Source of the DNA: Chloroflexota bacterium
GTDB taxonomy: Bacteria; Chloroflexota; Dehalococcoidia; Tepidiformales; Tepidiformaceae
Assembly: GCA_025350285.1 (NCBI GenBank)
Contig: JANXYE010000125.1
Location: 1-6,592, forward strand
Length of the DNA: 6,592 nt
Direction: 5' to 3'
The notes under the pieces are model-generated. The model saw only the letters and a list, made by a program, of their open reading frames with translations, was not told where the DNA came from and searched no databases. This document shows positions 1 through 5,952 of this stretch, in pieces. The number at the start of each line of letters is the position of its first letter. Position 1 is the stretch's first letter. The translations under genes and the position numbers were made by a program.

Positions 1-31
1 CCAGACAGATTGCGACGAGGAGGATCCTCAT
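1..31 (-). CDS. Possible start of a gene running off the left edge (secreted or Rossmann-type N-terminus)
   Basis: On the minus strand an ATG at 29-31 opens a frame reading MRILLVAICL before the window ends. The basic residue followed by a run of hydrophobic residues resembles either the start of a signal peptide or the first beta strand of a Rossmann-like protein. It lies downstream of the VanW-family gene on the same strand, about 146 bases beyond its stop, so it could be the next gene of that transcript. No strong Shine-Dalgarno sequence is visible ahead of the ATG, and only ten residues can be seen, so no function is assigned. The reading frame is also open upstream of this ATG, so the start is uncertain. 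Confidence 0.3.
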   Translation of the reverse strand, partial: MRILLVAICL

Positions 32-177
32 CTGGCGAGCGTATGCCGCCCGGCGGAGCCAGGTATTACCGAAGTCTATCGGCCGGCGTGCCGGCGGCGA
101 CTGACAGCCGCCCGAGCGGCGCAGCGGGCGACCGTCGTGCGCAACAGTGCAAACGCCCGCGAAAGCCCCGAGACCGC

Positions 178-1035
178 CTACCAATCCCGTGGACCGCGCG
201 CGACCGCGCCGGGCACCGCGTGGTGCACGGATGGACCAAGGTCTTCGTCCAACGTGCGTCCGTCGGCATAGGTGGTCAGGCGCCAGGTGCGGACCGTGAG
301 GCCGGGCAGGCCGGGGTCGATGACCCGCTCCTCGCCCGGCGCGAGCGACGGGTCGATGACCACCTTCATGGGCGGCGCGCCGCAGACGGGCTCCCCAACC
401 TTCAGCTCCACCTCAAAGTTCCGCTCACGCTCGGAATGCAGGCCGACGGTAACCTTCTCGTCCGTGACCTCGGCCGTCAGGAGCACGGGGTAGGCGTGCG
501 GGTTGCGGAAGCGGAGATCGAGGTAGCCGAACTCGATGGCGGCGTCGCGGCCAAGTTCGAAGTAGCGGCGCGGGCCATACGAGTCCACGCTGTGGGCGCG
601 GCGCTCGACGATTTCCATCGCACCGAGCAATGCGACGTTGTAGACGACGGTCGAGAGCAGGCAGACAGCGCCGCCGGTTTCGGATATGAGCTGGCGGTTC
701 TTGAGAGCGGCGGCCGCGGCATAGCCTCGCGCGACGGTCGGCCGACCCGCGAGCTTCCAGATGGAGAAGGTCTCGCCCGGCGCTATCAGCGTCTCGTGGA
801 TCGCTGCCGCCAGGAGCGCCTGGTTGCGCCGTTTGGCCGGGCCGAGATGCTCCTGCCCCGGATAGTCGATGAACCGGCGTTCGTACGAGCAGATTTCGAA
901 GCGGAACGTCGCCGGGGCGCCCCGTTTCCGCGAGAAGGTGGCGTGTGACCTCCGGTCGCGGACCTCACGTTTCGCCCGGGCGACGCCGAGGCGCAATTCG
1001 AAGGGGACCCAGCGGCGAATCGTCCGGTGCAGCAT
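178..1035 (-). CDS. VanW family protein
   Basis: This encodes a 285-residue protein of the VanW family, named after an accessory gene of VanB-type vancomycin-resistance clusters. The biochemical role is unknown and most members lie outside resistance clusters. The VanW core is clear. Residues about 71-105 carry the helix-rich segment with APGETFS and AGRPTVARGY. Residues 121-149 carry GGAVCLLSTVVYN followed by EIVERRAHS, the counterpart of the usual GGGxCQxST...ERxxHS block. Residues 164-186 carry the DAAIEFGYLDLRFRNP strand. Residues about 234-254 (GEERVIDPGLPGLTVRTWR) match the beta-rich C-terminal end. No signal peptide or membrane segment is evident at the basic N-terminus. The ATG at 1033-1035 is the first good start; the nearest GAGGG is about 18 bases upstream, so translation signals are weak. 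No van genes are nearby, so vancomycin resistance should not be inferred. Confidence 0.88.
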   Translation of the reverse strand: MLHRTIRRWVPFELRLGVARAKREVRDRRSHATFSRKRGAPATFRFEICSYERRFIDYPGQEHLGPAKRRNQALLAAAIHETLIAPGETFSIWKLAGRPTVARGYAAAAALKNRQLISETGGAVCLLSTVVYNVALLGAMEIVERRAHSVDSYGPRRYFELGRDAAIEFGYLDLRFRNPHAYPVLLTAEVTDEKVTVGLHSERERNFEVELKVGEPVCGAPPMKVVIDPSLAPGEERVIDPGLPGLTVRTWRLTTYADGRTLDEDLGPSVHHAVPGAVARGPRDW

Positions 1036-1077
1036 GGTAAACAGGACGCGCTGCCCTCAACGTTAATTCCGGCGAGC

Positions 1078-1109
1078 AAAAAAGGGCAGCCCACACGGGC
1101 TCCCCTTTT
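1078..1109 (-). terminator. Intrinsic terminator upstream of the VanW-family gene
   Basis: A strong hairpin has arms 1080-1092 and 1097-1109: AAAAGGG and AGCCC pair with GGGCT and CCCTTTT, with one C/C mismatch (1087/1102) and the loop ACAC. Read on the minus strand, the stem is followed by six consecutive T (rc of 1078-1083), which is the classical rho-independent form. It would end a minus-strand transcript entering from about 1322, just before the VanW-family gene. The plus strand has only TTTT after the stem, so weaker termination in that direction is also possible. Confidence 0.8.
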
Positions 1110-1122
1110 CGCGACGGGCTGT

Positions 1123-1195
1123 GTCAGGGCGCCTGACTGAGGGCGCCGCCGGCCAGGGAAGGCCGCAGGACTCTCAGTCAGGGCTCGTTGACTGA
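1123..1195. repeat. Cluster of small inverted and direct repeats built on the heptamer TGACTGA
   Basis: The heptamer TGACTGA occurs at 1134-1140 and 1189-1195, and inverted (TCAGTCA) at 1174-1180. CCTGACTGAG (1132-1141) and CTCAGTCAGG (1173-1182) form a perfect 10-base inverted repeat around a GC-rich centre. GTCAGG (1123-1128) pairs with CCTGAC (1132-1137) across three bases. TCAGTCA (1174-1180) pairs with TGACTGA (1189-1195) across eight bases. GTCAGGGC is directly repeated at 1123-1130 and 1177-1184. The cluster sits between the small motif-bearing remnant and the terminator, so it may fold within a minus-strand 3' untranslated region. Its function is unknown. Confidence 0.6.
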
Positions 1196-1220
1196 TGGAG
1201 TCGTTAACCGACGCCGAGCT

Positions 1221-1322
1221 CTTCCCCGAGGTAGCGACGAAGCTCACGCAGTCGCCCTGGTTCTTGATCGGGTTGTCGCTGCTTTCGACGAGATCCTTCC
1301 AGCCGCCGTTCTTGAACTGCAC
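1221..1322 (-). pseudogene. Remnant or short gene with conserved FKNGGW...KNQGDCVSFVAT motif
   Basis: From a GTG at 1320-1322 the minus strand encodes VQFKNGGWKDL, a short linker, and then NPIKNQGDCVSFVATSGK ending at 1221. This resembles a widespread C-terminal signature of small or secreted bacterial proteins of unknown function (C-K-x-G-G-W ... FKNQGxCVSxVAT). That match is from memory of the pattern, not a search. The first cysteine of the usual pattern is Phe here, while the second (CVSF) is kept. The frame is closed by a stop at 1374-1376, and the only in-frame start before the motif is this GTG, so the N-terminal body of a typical member is missing. After the motif the frame does not stop but runs far into the VanW-family gene, whereas a TAA in a neighbouring frame (1204-1206) would give the expected end a few residues after GK. 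A decayed or frameshifted gene fits best; a short functional gene is possible. Confidence 0.42.
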
Positions 1323-1446
1323 CTCGCGGCGAAGTAGCGGCGCCTCTTGCCGGGTGGGCCGTCCCGCGCCACGCTACGATCGCCAACCGGCCCGTACACA
1401 TCATCCGCGACGGTCCGGGCATCCCCAACCTGCCCCGGCGAAGCGC

Positions 1447-1453
1447 AGAAAGG
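1447..1453 (+). promoter_or_regulatory. Ribosome binding site that fixes the hflX start
   Basis: AGAAAGG lies five bases before the ATG at 1459. The open frame extends upstream to 1195, but this site and the typical HflX N-terminal sequence that follows support 1459 as the true start. I see no convincing promoter in 1323-1446, a stretch with no other plus-strand gene. Confidence 0.6.
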
Positions 1454-1458
1454 CCACC

Positions 1459-2658
1459 ATGCCTCGACCCACTCATTCGACAGCCGCTCGCCCGGACCGT
1501 GCCTACCTCGTCGCCGCGGACCTTCATGGCGCGGCCCTTCCCGTCGAGCAGTCCATTCAGGAACTGGCGGAACTCTCGATGACAGCCGGGGCGGAGGTCG
1601 TGGGGCGTACCTCGCAGAAGATGGGCACGCCGAACGTGGCCACCTACATCGGCAAGGGCAAGGTCGAGCAGGTGGCGGAAGCTTCGCGCGAACTCGATGC
1701 AAACGTGGTCATCTTCGACGACGAACTGTCGCCTTCGCAGCAGCGCAACCTGGAGAAGGCGTTGGGCCGCAAAGTCATCGACCGCACGGCGCTCATCCTC
1801 GACATTTTCGCGACGCGCGCCCACACCCGCGAAGGCCGCCTGCAGGTCGGCCTGGCTCAGATGCAGTACCTGTTGCCGCGGCTCGCCGGGCAATGGAGCC
1901 ACCTCGAACGGATGGAAGGCGCGATCGGCACCCGAGGGCCGGGCGAAACGCAGATAGAGACCGACCGACGGCTCATCCGCTCCCGCATCAGCAAGATCAA
2001 GAAGGATCTCGAGTCGGTCCGCACGCAGCGCGCCCTCTACCGCCGCAACCGGGTCCGCAACGGGCTCCCGGTCGTTGCCCTGGTCGGCTATACGAACGCC
2101 GGCAAGTCCACGCTGATGAACGCGCTCGCCCGGGCGGATGTCCTCGCCGAGAACAAACTGTTCGCGACGCTCGACCCGGTGACCCGGCGGCTTCATCTGC
2201 CCACCGGCGAAGTCGTGTTGCTGACCGACACGGTCGGGTTTATCCAGAAGTTGCCGACCGACCTCGTCGCCTCGTTACGGGCGACGCTGGAAGAACTCGA
2301 AGAGGCGGACCTCCTGCTCCACGTCGTCGATATCTCCCACGCAAACGCGTTCGAACAAACCGAGACGGTGGAGAAGACGCTCGCCGACCTCGGGGTGCAG
2401 GCGAAACCCACACTCCTGGTCCTGAACAAGGCCGATCAACTACGGGATGAAGATGGGCGCCCGGCGGCGGATTACGAGGCGGCGAAATCGACGCTCGCGG
2501 CCGCGGCCGGGATCCCGCCCCCGAATGTCGTGCTCGTTTCCGCGCTGAAGCGCTGGGGGCTGGACCTTTTGCTTGCGCGGGTTGGCGGGGGCCTCGACGG
2601 CGACCTTAAGGGCGCGGTTCCGGCGGGCGCGGATATGCTCGCGCGGGGCCAAGGGTAA
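1459..2658 (+). CDS. hflX: GTPase HflX
   Basis: This is a 399-residue cytoplasmic GTPase of the HflX family (Obg/TRAFAC class). Known members bind the 50S subunit and split stalled or stressed ribosomes. The N-terminal HflX domain shows TAGAEVVGRTSQKMG, ATYIGKGKVEQV, FDDELSPSQQRNLEKALG, DRTALILDIFATRAHTREGRLQVGLAQMQYLLPRL and the hallmark IGTRGPGETQIETDRR before a basic coiled-coil-like linker. The G domain follows with G1 GYTNAGKS (210-217), G3 DTVGF (257-261), the family segment TLEELEEADLLLHVVD, G4 NKAD (323-326) and G5 SALK (361-364). The protein ends only about 35 residues after G5, so it lacks most of the C-terminal extension of many HflX proteins. It lies 34 bases upstream of the SnoaL-like gene and may share its transcript, though a functional link is not expected. 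The long minus-strand open frame opposite it is a codon shadow. Confidence 0.96.
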   Translation: MPRPTHSTAARPDRAYLVAADLHGAALPVEQSIQELAELSMTAGAEVVGRTSQKMGTPNVATYIGKGKVEQVAEASRELDANVVIFDDELSPSQQRNLEKALGRKVIDRTALILDIFATRAHTREGRLQVGLAQMQYLLPRLAGQWSHLERMEGAIGTRGPGETQIETDRRLIRSRISKIKKDLESVRTQRALYRRNRVRNGLPVVALVGYTNAGKSTLMNALARADVLAENKLFATLDPVTRRLHLPTGEVVLLTDTVGFIQKLPTDLVASLRATLEELEEADLLLHVVDISHANAFEQTETVEKTLADLGVQAKPTLLVLNKADQLRDEDGRPAADYEAAKSTLAAAAGIPPPNVVLVSALKRWGLDLLLARVGGGLDGDLKGAVPAGADMLARGQG

Positions 2659-2692
2659 GGCCTTGTCGAGACCCGGGCGGCTTTGAGGTACG

Positions 2693-3190
2693 GTGAGCGG
2701 CATGGAAAACCTGAGTGAGATCTGGGAACAGCACACCGCCCACGAATTCAGCACCCGCGACACCGAGGCGACGCTCGCGACGATGGTCGAGGACGCCTAC
2801 GTGAACCACGTGCCAGTCCTCACCGGGGGAAGAGGGAAAGACGCCCTGCGCGCCTTCTATTCGACGGACTTCATCCCAAGCATGCCGCCGGATACGACCC
2901 TCACGCCGATCTCGCGCACGGTCGGGCAGGACCAGCTCGTGGATGAGATGATCTTTTCGTTCACGCACATGGTCGCGATGCCGTGGATGCTGCCGGGCGT
3001 GGAGCCGACCGGTCGGCGGGTCGAGATCCCGCTGGTGGCCATCGTCGCGTTTCGCGACGGGAAGCTGGCGCACGAGCATATCTATTGGGACCAGGCCTCG
3101 GTCTTGAAGCAGATCGGGCTGATCACAGACCCCGCGTTGCCGGTCTGGGGTATCGAAACGGCCGAAAAAGTGCGCCAAGGCGCGTCGTAG
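2693..3190 (+). CDS. SnoaL/NTF2-like family protein
   Basis: This is a 165-residue protein with the sequence style of the SnoaL-like, NTF2-fold superfamily, whose members are cone-shaped alpha+beta barrels acting as cyclases, isomerases, hydrolase partners or ligand binders. Supporting segments are the N-terminal helix with WEQHTAHEFSTRDTEATLATM, then VEDAYVNHVP (the common acidic-x-x-x-x-N/D-H strand), GKDALRAFYSTDF, the strand DEMIFSFTHMV, the end strands RRVEIPLVAIVAFRDGKLAHEHIYWDQASVLKQIGLI, and a short tail. Conserved FRDGKLxHEHIYWDQ is typical of the branch often found with dienelactone hydrolase-like proteins. The GTG start at 2693 has GAGG four bases upstream; an ATG at 2702 (MENLSEIWEQ) preceded by GGTGAG is an equally plausible start giving 162 residues. 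It lies 34 bases after hflX and 50 bases before the CoA-transferase pair, so it may act on the same substrate. The exact activity cannot be assigned. Confidence 0.85.
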   Translation: MSGMENLSEIWEQHTAHEFSTRDTEATLATMVEDAYVNHVPVLTGGRGKDALRAFYSTDFIPSMPPDTTLTPISRTVGQDQLVDEMIFSFTHMVAMPWMLPGVEPTGRRVEIPLVAIVAFRDGKLAHEHIYWDQASVLKQIGLITDPALPVWGIETAEKVRQGAS

Positions 3191-3240
3191 GCGGGCGCTC
3201 GCCGTTTGAACGGGCGGCTGGCAGGCGGTAGAACTGGAAC

Positions 3241-4524
3241 GTGCCCGACGAGCCTACCGCATCGCCGCTTCCCCACCCGTCCGGGCCGTTGGCCGGGTAT
3301 CGCGTGCTCGACCTCGCCGACGAGAAGGGCCAGCTCTGCGGACGGCTGCTCGCGGAGCTTGGCGCGGACGTGGTCAAGGTCGAACCGCCACGCGACGGCG
3401 ACCCAACGCGCCTGCGGGGCCCCTTCTACCGGGGCGAAGAGGGCGCCGAACGGAGCCTCTTCTGGTGGGCGATGAACGCCGGGAAGCGCTCGATAACGTG
3501 CCAGCTCAAACTCGAAGGCGGCCGGGCGCTGTTCCATCGGCTTGCCGCGACGGCCGACATCGTTCTCGAAACGAGCCCGCCGGGGCAGGCCGCCGCGTTC
3601 GGCCTGGACTACGCGACGCTGGAAGCCCTGAACCCCGGCGTCGTCCTCGTCAGCATTACGAACTGGGGCCAGACGGGGCCGTACAAGGACTACCAGGCGA
3701 CGGACATCGTCGCGGTGGCGATGGGCGGCCACATGTACCTGAACGGCGACGCCCAACACGGACCGGTGCGTACGCTGGCGCCGCAATCGTTCGCGCAGGT
3801 GAACTCGCAGGCCGCCGTTGGGGCGTTGACGGCGCTCTACGCGAGGGGCGTGAACGATGGCCTTGGCCAGCACGTCGATGTTTCCATGCAGGAAGCGGTT
3901 GCGAACGCGATGGACAACGCGCAGGCGACCTGGGACATCCGCCGGATCAACCTCTCCGGCCCCGGCGTGCGCCGCAATAACACCGGCTACACGACATTGA
4001 AATACCTCTACCAGTGCGCCGATGGGTGGGTTGCCGCGCTCAACGCTGGTGGAGTGCAGGGCCCCGCGAGCACGGCGATCATCGATTGGCTGGCGGAGAC
4101 CGGCGAGGACGGCGGGTTGGCGACGCCGGTGTGGCGCGAGAAGCTGGCCCTGGCCGGGGCACTGGACGATGACGAGCGCGAACACGTCGAACGTGTCGTC
4201 GGCGCGTTCTGCGCGACCCGCGGGAAGGCCGATCTCGTGGAGGAGGCGCAACGGCGGCAGAGCGGCTGGGCGCCCGTCTTCACGCCGCGCGAAATCGTCG
4301 AGAGCAAGCAGCTGGCGGCGCGCGACTACTGGATCTGGGTGCGGCACGAGGACCTCGGCGAATCGTTCATTTACCCGGGCGCCCCGTGGAAGCTGAGCGA
4401 AACGCCCTGGAAGCAGCGTGGCCGCGCCCCCCACATCGGCGAACACAATGAACAGGTCTATGGCGAACTGCCGGGCCTTGACGCGGCCGAGCTTCGCCGC
4501 TTACGCATGCGGATGGTGGTCTGA
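3241..4524 (+). CDS. CaiB/BaiF family (family III) CoA-transferase homologue lacking the catalytic aspartate
   Basis: This is a 427-residue CaiB/BaiF family protein. Active members move CoA between carboxylic acids through an aspartyl-CoA thioester in an interlocked dimer. Visible landmarks are PLAGYRVLDLADEKG (16-30) leading to LGADVVKVEPP (40-50), MNAGKRSI, FGLDY (about 120-124), VSITNWGQTGPY (to 148), DIVAVAMGGHMYLNGD, ALYAR (198-202) and GLGQHVDVSMQEAV (207-220). Aligning to the downstream paralogue and to formyl-CoA transferase by the AL..R and GxGQ..D.S blocks puts Phe184 (SFAQVN) where the nucleophilic Asp should be, and no Asp or Glu occurs from 169 to 205. It may therefore be a non-catalytic or structural subunit. 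The GTG start has only a weak CTGGA-like Shine-Dalgarno, but the preceding UAG is 50 bases away and the N-terminal motif fits. The substrate is unknown. Confidence 0.93.
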   Translation: MPDEPTASPLPHPSGPLAGYRVLDLADEKGQLCGRLLAELGADVVKVEPPRDGDPTRLRGPFYRGEEGAERSLFWWAMNAGKRSITCQLKLEGGRALFHRLAATADIVLETSPPGQAAAFGLDYATLEALNPGVVLVSITNWGQTGPYKDYQATDIVAVAMGGHMYLNGDAQHGPVRTLAPQSFAQVNSQAAVGALTALYARGVNDGLGQHVDVSMQEAVANAMDNAQATWDIRRINLSGPGVRRNNTGYTTLKYLYQCADGWVAALNAGGVQGPASTAIIDWLAETGEDGGLATPVWREKLALAGALDDDEREHVERVVGAFCATRGKADLVEEAQRRQSGWAPVFTPREIVESKQLAARDYWIWVRHEDLGESFIYPGAPWKLSETPWKQRGRAPHIGEHNEQVYGELPGLDAAELRRLRMRMVV

Positions 4525-4542
4525 GGATGCTGAGGATGCTGA
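4522..4542 (+). promoter_or_regulatory. Duplicated Shine-Dalgarno repeat at the junction of the two CoA-transferase genes
   Basis: The 9-base unit TGAGGATGC occurs twice in tandem (4522-4530 and 4531-4539). The first copy includes the TGA stop of the upstream gene. Each copy carries GAGGA; the second is six bases before the ATG at 4543 and is the likely ribosome binding site. The closeness of stop and start suggests that translation of the second gene is coupled to the first. The repeats also create an out-of-frame ATG at 4527 with a seven-codon frame (MLRMLNA) ending at 4550, across the real start. Confidence 0.65.
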
Positions 4543-5832
4543 ATGCCTGAGCCGCTGAAGAAACCGTTCGCCGGGCTGCGTGTCGCTGATTTCGCCTGGG
4601 TGGGCGTCGGCCCCAGCGTTTCGAAGTACCTGGCGGACAACGGCGCCGAGGTGATTCGCGTCGAATCTTCGACCTACCCCGAGTCGCTCCGGCGGGTCGG
4701 GCCGTTCGTCGATGACGTACCGGGCATCGACCGTTCCGGGTACTACGCGAACTTCAACAGTTCGAAGCTCGGCATGTCCGTGAACCTCAAGCACCAGCGC
4801 GGCCCGGAGTTGGCGAAGCGGCTCGTGGCCGAATGCGACGTGGTCACGGAGTCGTTCACACCGGGGACGATGGCGCGCTTCGGGCTCGACTACGAGTCGC
4901 TACGGGCGATTCGCCCGGACCTGGTGATGATCTCCATGCCGCTCTACGGGCAGACGGGACCGTGGGCGCCCTACATGGGATTCGGCCACGTCCTCCAGGG
5001 GGCGGCGGGCTTCAACCACCTGACCGGCTGGCCGGGCGAGCCGCCCATCGGCACGGGCACGGCTTACACCGACTTCCTCGTGCCGCATTTCGCCGCTATC
5101 GCGCTGATCGCGGCCCTCGACTACCGGCGCCGCACGGGCATCGGCCAGTACATCGACTTCAGCCAGTTCGAAGCGGCGGTCCACGGCCTCGGCACGGCGA
5201 TCCTCGATTGGACCGCGAACGGCCACGTCCAGACGCGCATGGGCAACCGCGACAACGAGGCCGCGCCGCATGGTTGTTACAAATGCAAGGACGGCAAATG
5301 GTTGGTCATCGGCTGCGAAACCGAGCAGCACTGGGCGGCGCTCAAGGCGGCCCTCGGGCGGCCGGAGTGGTGCGACCTCGAACGGATGCGGCGGCGCTGG
5401 CAACGGTTCGAGGAGCAGCGCGAAATCGACCGCCACCTGACCTTCTGGATCGAAGACGTGACCCGCCGGGCGGAAGACCCCGAGGAGATCGTGGTCGAAG
5501 GGGGCGAGGGCCTGCGGATGCGCAAGTACACGAGCTTCGAACTGATGCGCCACCTGCAGTCGTTCGGCGTGCCGGCGGGCGTTGTGCAGTCGCCGGAGGA
5601 CATGCACGCCGACCCGCAGCTGAAGCATCGGGGGCACTACTGGAGGCTCAACCACACGGTAATGGGCGAACGCACGTACGACGGCCCCGCCTTCCGCCTT
5701 TCGAAGACGCCGAGCGAGTTGACGAAGGCCGCCCCCTGCCTCGGCGAAGACAACGAATACGTCTACCGGGATGTCATCGGGCTGAGCGAGGATGAGTTCG
5801 TCGAGCTCCTGGCCGACGGCGCGTTCGAATAG
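4543..5832 (+). CDS. CaiB/BaiF family (family III) CoA-transferase with catalytic aspartate
   Basis: This is a 429-residue paralogue of the gene just upstream, with intact family III CoA-transferase features. The N-terminus has FAGLRVADFAWVGVGP (9-24), matching the usual WxxxGP entry, then LADNGAEVIRVES. Further landmarks are FGLDY (113-117), MISMPLYGQTGPW (129-141), GFNHLTGWPGEPP, TDFLVPHF with the predicted nucleophile Asp177, and GIGQYIDFSQFEA (199-211). The cap domain contains CKDGKWLVIGCETEQHW and ends with LSKTPSE...CLGEDNEYVY near the C-terminus. An extra acidic/basic stretch near 310-325 (DPEEIVVEGGEGLRMRK) separates helix segments of the cap. The ATG at 4543 follows the tandem GAGGA sites and lies 18 bases past the previous stop, implying co-translation and probably assembly with the Asp-less paralogue. 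The acid and CoA donor are not readable from sequence; succinyl-CoA or formyl-CoA type exchange are only examples known in the family. Confidence 0.95.
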   Translation: MPEPLKKPFAGLRVADFAWVGVGPSVSKYLADNGAEVIRVESSTYPESLRRVGPFVDDVPGIDRSGYYANFNSSKLGMSVNLKHQRGPELAKRLVAECDVVTESFTPGTMARFGLDYESLRAIRPDLVMISMPLYGQTGPWAPYMGFGHVLQGAAGFNHLTGWPGEPPIGTGTAYTDFLVPHFAAIALIAALDYRRRTGIGQYIDFSQFEAAVHGLGTAILDWTANGHVQTRMGNRDNEAAPHGCYKCKDGKWLVIGCETEQHWAALKAALGRPEWCDLERMRRRWQRFEEQREIDRHLTFWIEDVTRRAEDPEEIVVEGGEGLRMRKYTSFELMRHLQSFGVPAGVVQSPEDMHADPQLKHRGHYWRLNHTVMGERTYDGPAFRLSKTPSELTKAAPCLGEDNEYVYRDVIGLSEDEFVELLADGAFE

Positions 5833-5941
5833 CCGGTAGGTTCTTTCGTTCGTGCTCGCGGTTCCGCCCCCCGAATGAACTTGGCGGGTTGCTCCCCCTC
5901 GCCCGCGAGGTACCAGTCGGGCGAGGCAGAATCCCTACCGG
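5833..5941. repeat. Outer 8-base inverted repeat framing the convergent intergenic region
   Basis: CCGGTAGG at 5833-5840, directly after the CoA-transferase stop, is the reverse complement of CCTACCGG at 5934-5941, just before the stop of the convergent dioxygenase gene. TTC after the left arm and GAA before the right arm (allowing a two-base gap) extend the symmetry. With the inner stem at 5897-5926 this makes nested dyad symmetry across almost the whole intergenic space. No open frame of note lies inside it. It could be a transcript-end structure or chance in GC-rich DNA. Confidence 0.45.
5897..5926. terminator. Possible bidirectional transcription-end hairpin between convergent genes
   Basis: CCTCGCCCG (5897-5905) pairs perfectly with CGGGCGAGG (5918-5926) around a 12-base loop containing the GGTACC palindrome. 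It lies between the stops of the plus-strand CoA-transferase and the minus-strand dioxygenase, where a shared terminator is expected. No T tract follows on either strand, so it is not a classical intrinsic terminator. It may act as a 3' end stabiliser or with another termination factor. Confidence 0.4.
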
Positions 5942-5952
5942 GGTGAGGGCCG

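Noticed and set aside
10..948. Long plus-strand open frame opposite the VanW-family gene
   Set aside because: It is the antisense of a gene with clear VanW motifs. Its translation is Arg/Ala/Gly-rich with no recognisable motif, as expected in high-GC DNA.
178..1035. Vancomycin resistance determinant
   Set aside because: Only the VanW family domain is present, and no vanA/B/H/X-like ligase, dehydrogenase or dipeptidase is nearby. VanW proteins are widespread outside resistance clusters.
1123..1195. CRISPR-like or integron-like repeat array
   Set aside because: The repeats are only 7-10 bases, in mixed orientation and irregularly spaced, with no cas or integrase gene in the window.
786..1322. 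A full 178-residue protein continuing from the KNQGDCVSFVAT motif
   Set aside because: Beyond the motif the frame runs through the repeat cluster, the terminator and the VanW-family start, and the sequence loses any protein-like character, so only the motif segment is kept.
1195..1458. N-terminal extension of HflX to the GTPase's upstream in-frame ATG at 1195
   Set aside because: The extension is not HflX-like, crosses the minus-strand remnant and the repeat cluster, and the ATG at 1459 has a well-placed AGAAAGG.
1204..2196. 330-codon minus-strand open frame opposite hflX
   Set aside because: The opposite strand carries an unmistakable HflX with all G motifs. This frame shows no domain and is Arg/Ala-rich.
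3082..4446. 454-codon minus-strand open frame opposite the first CoA-transferase
   Set aside because: It spans two confident plus-strand genes and has low-complexity Arg/Pro/Ala composition, so it is a codon-structure shadow.
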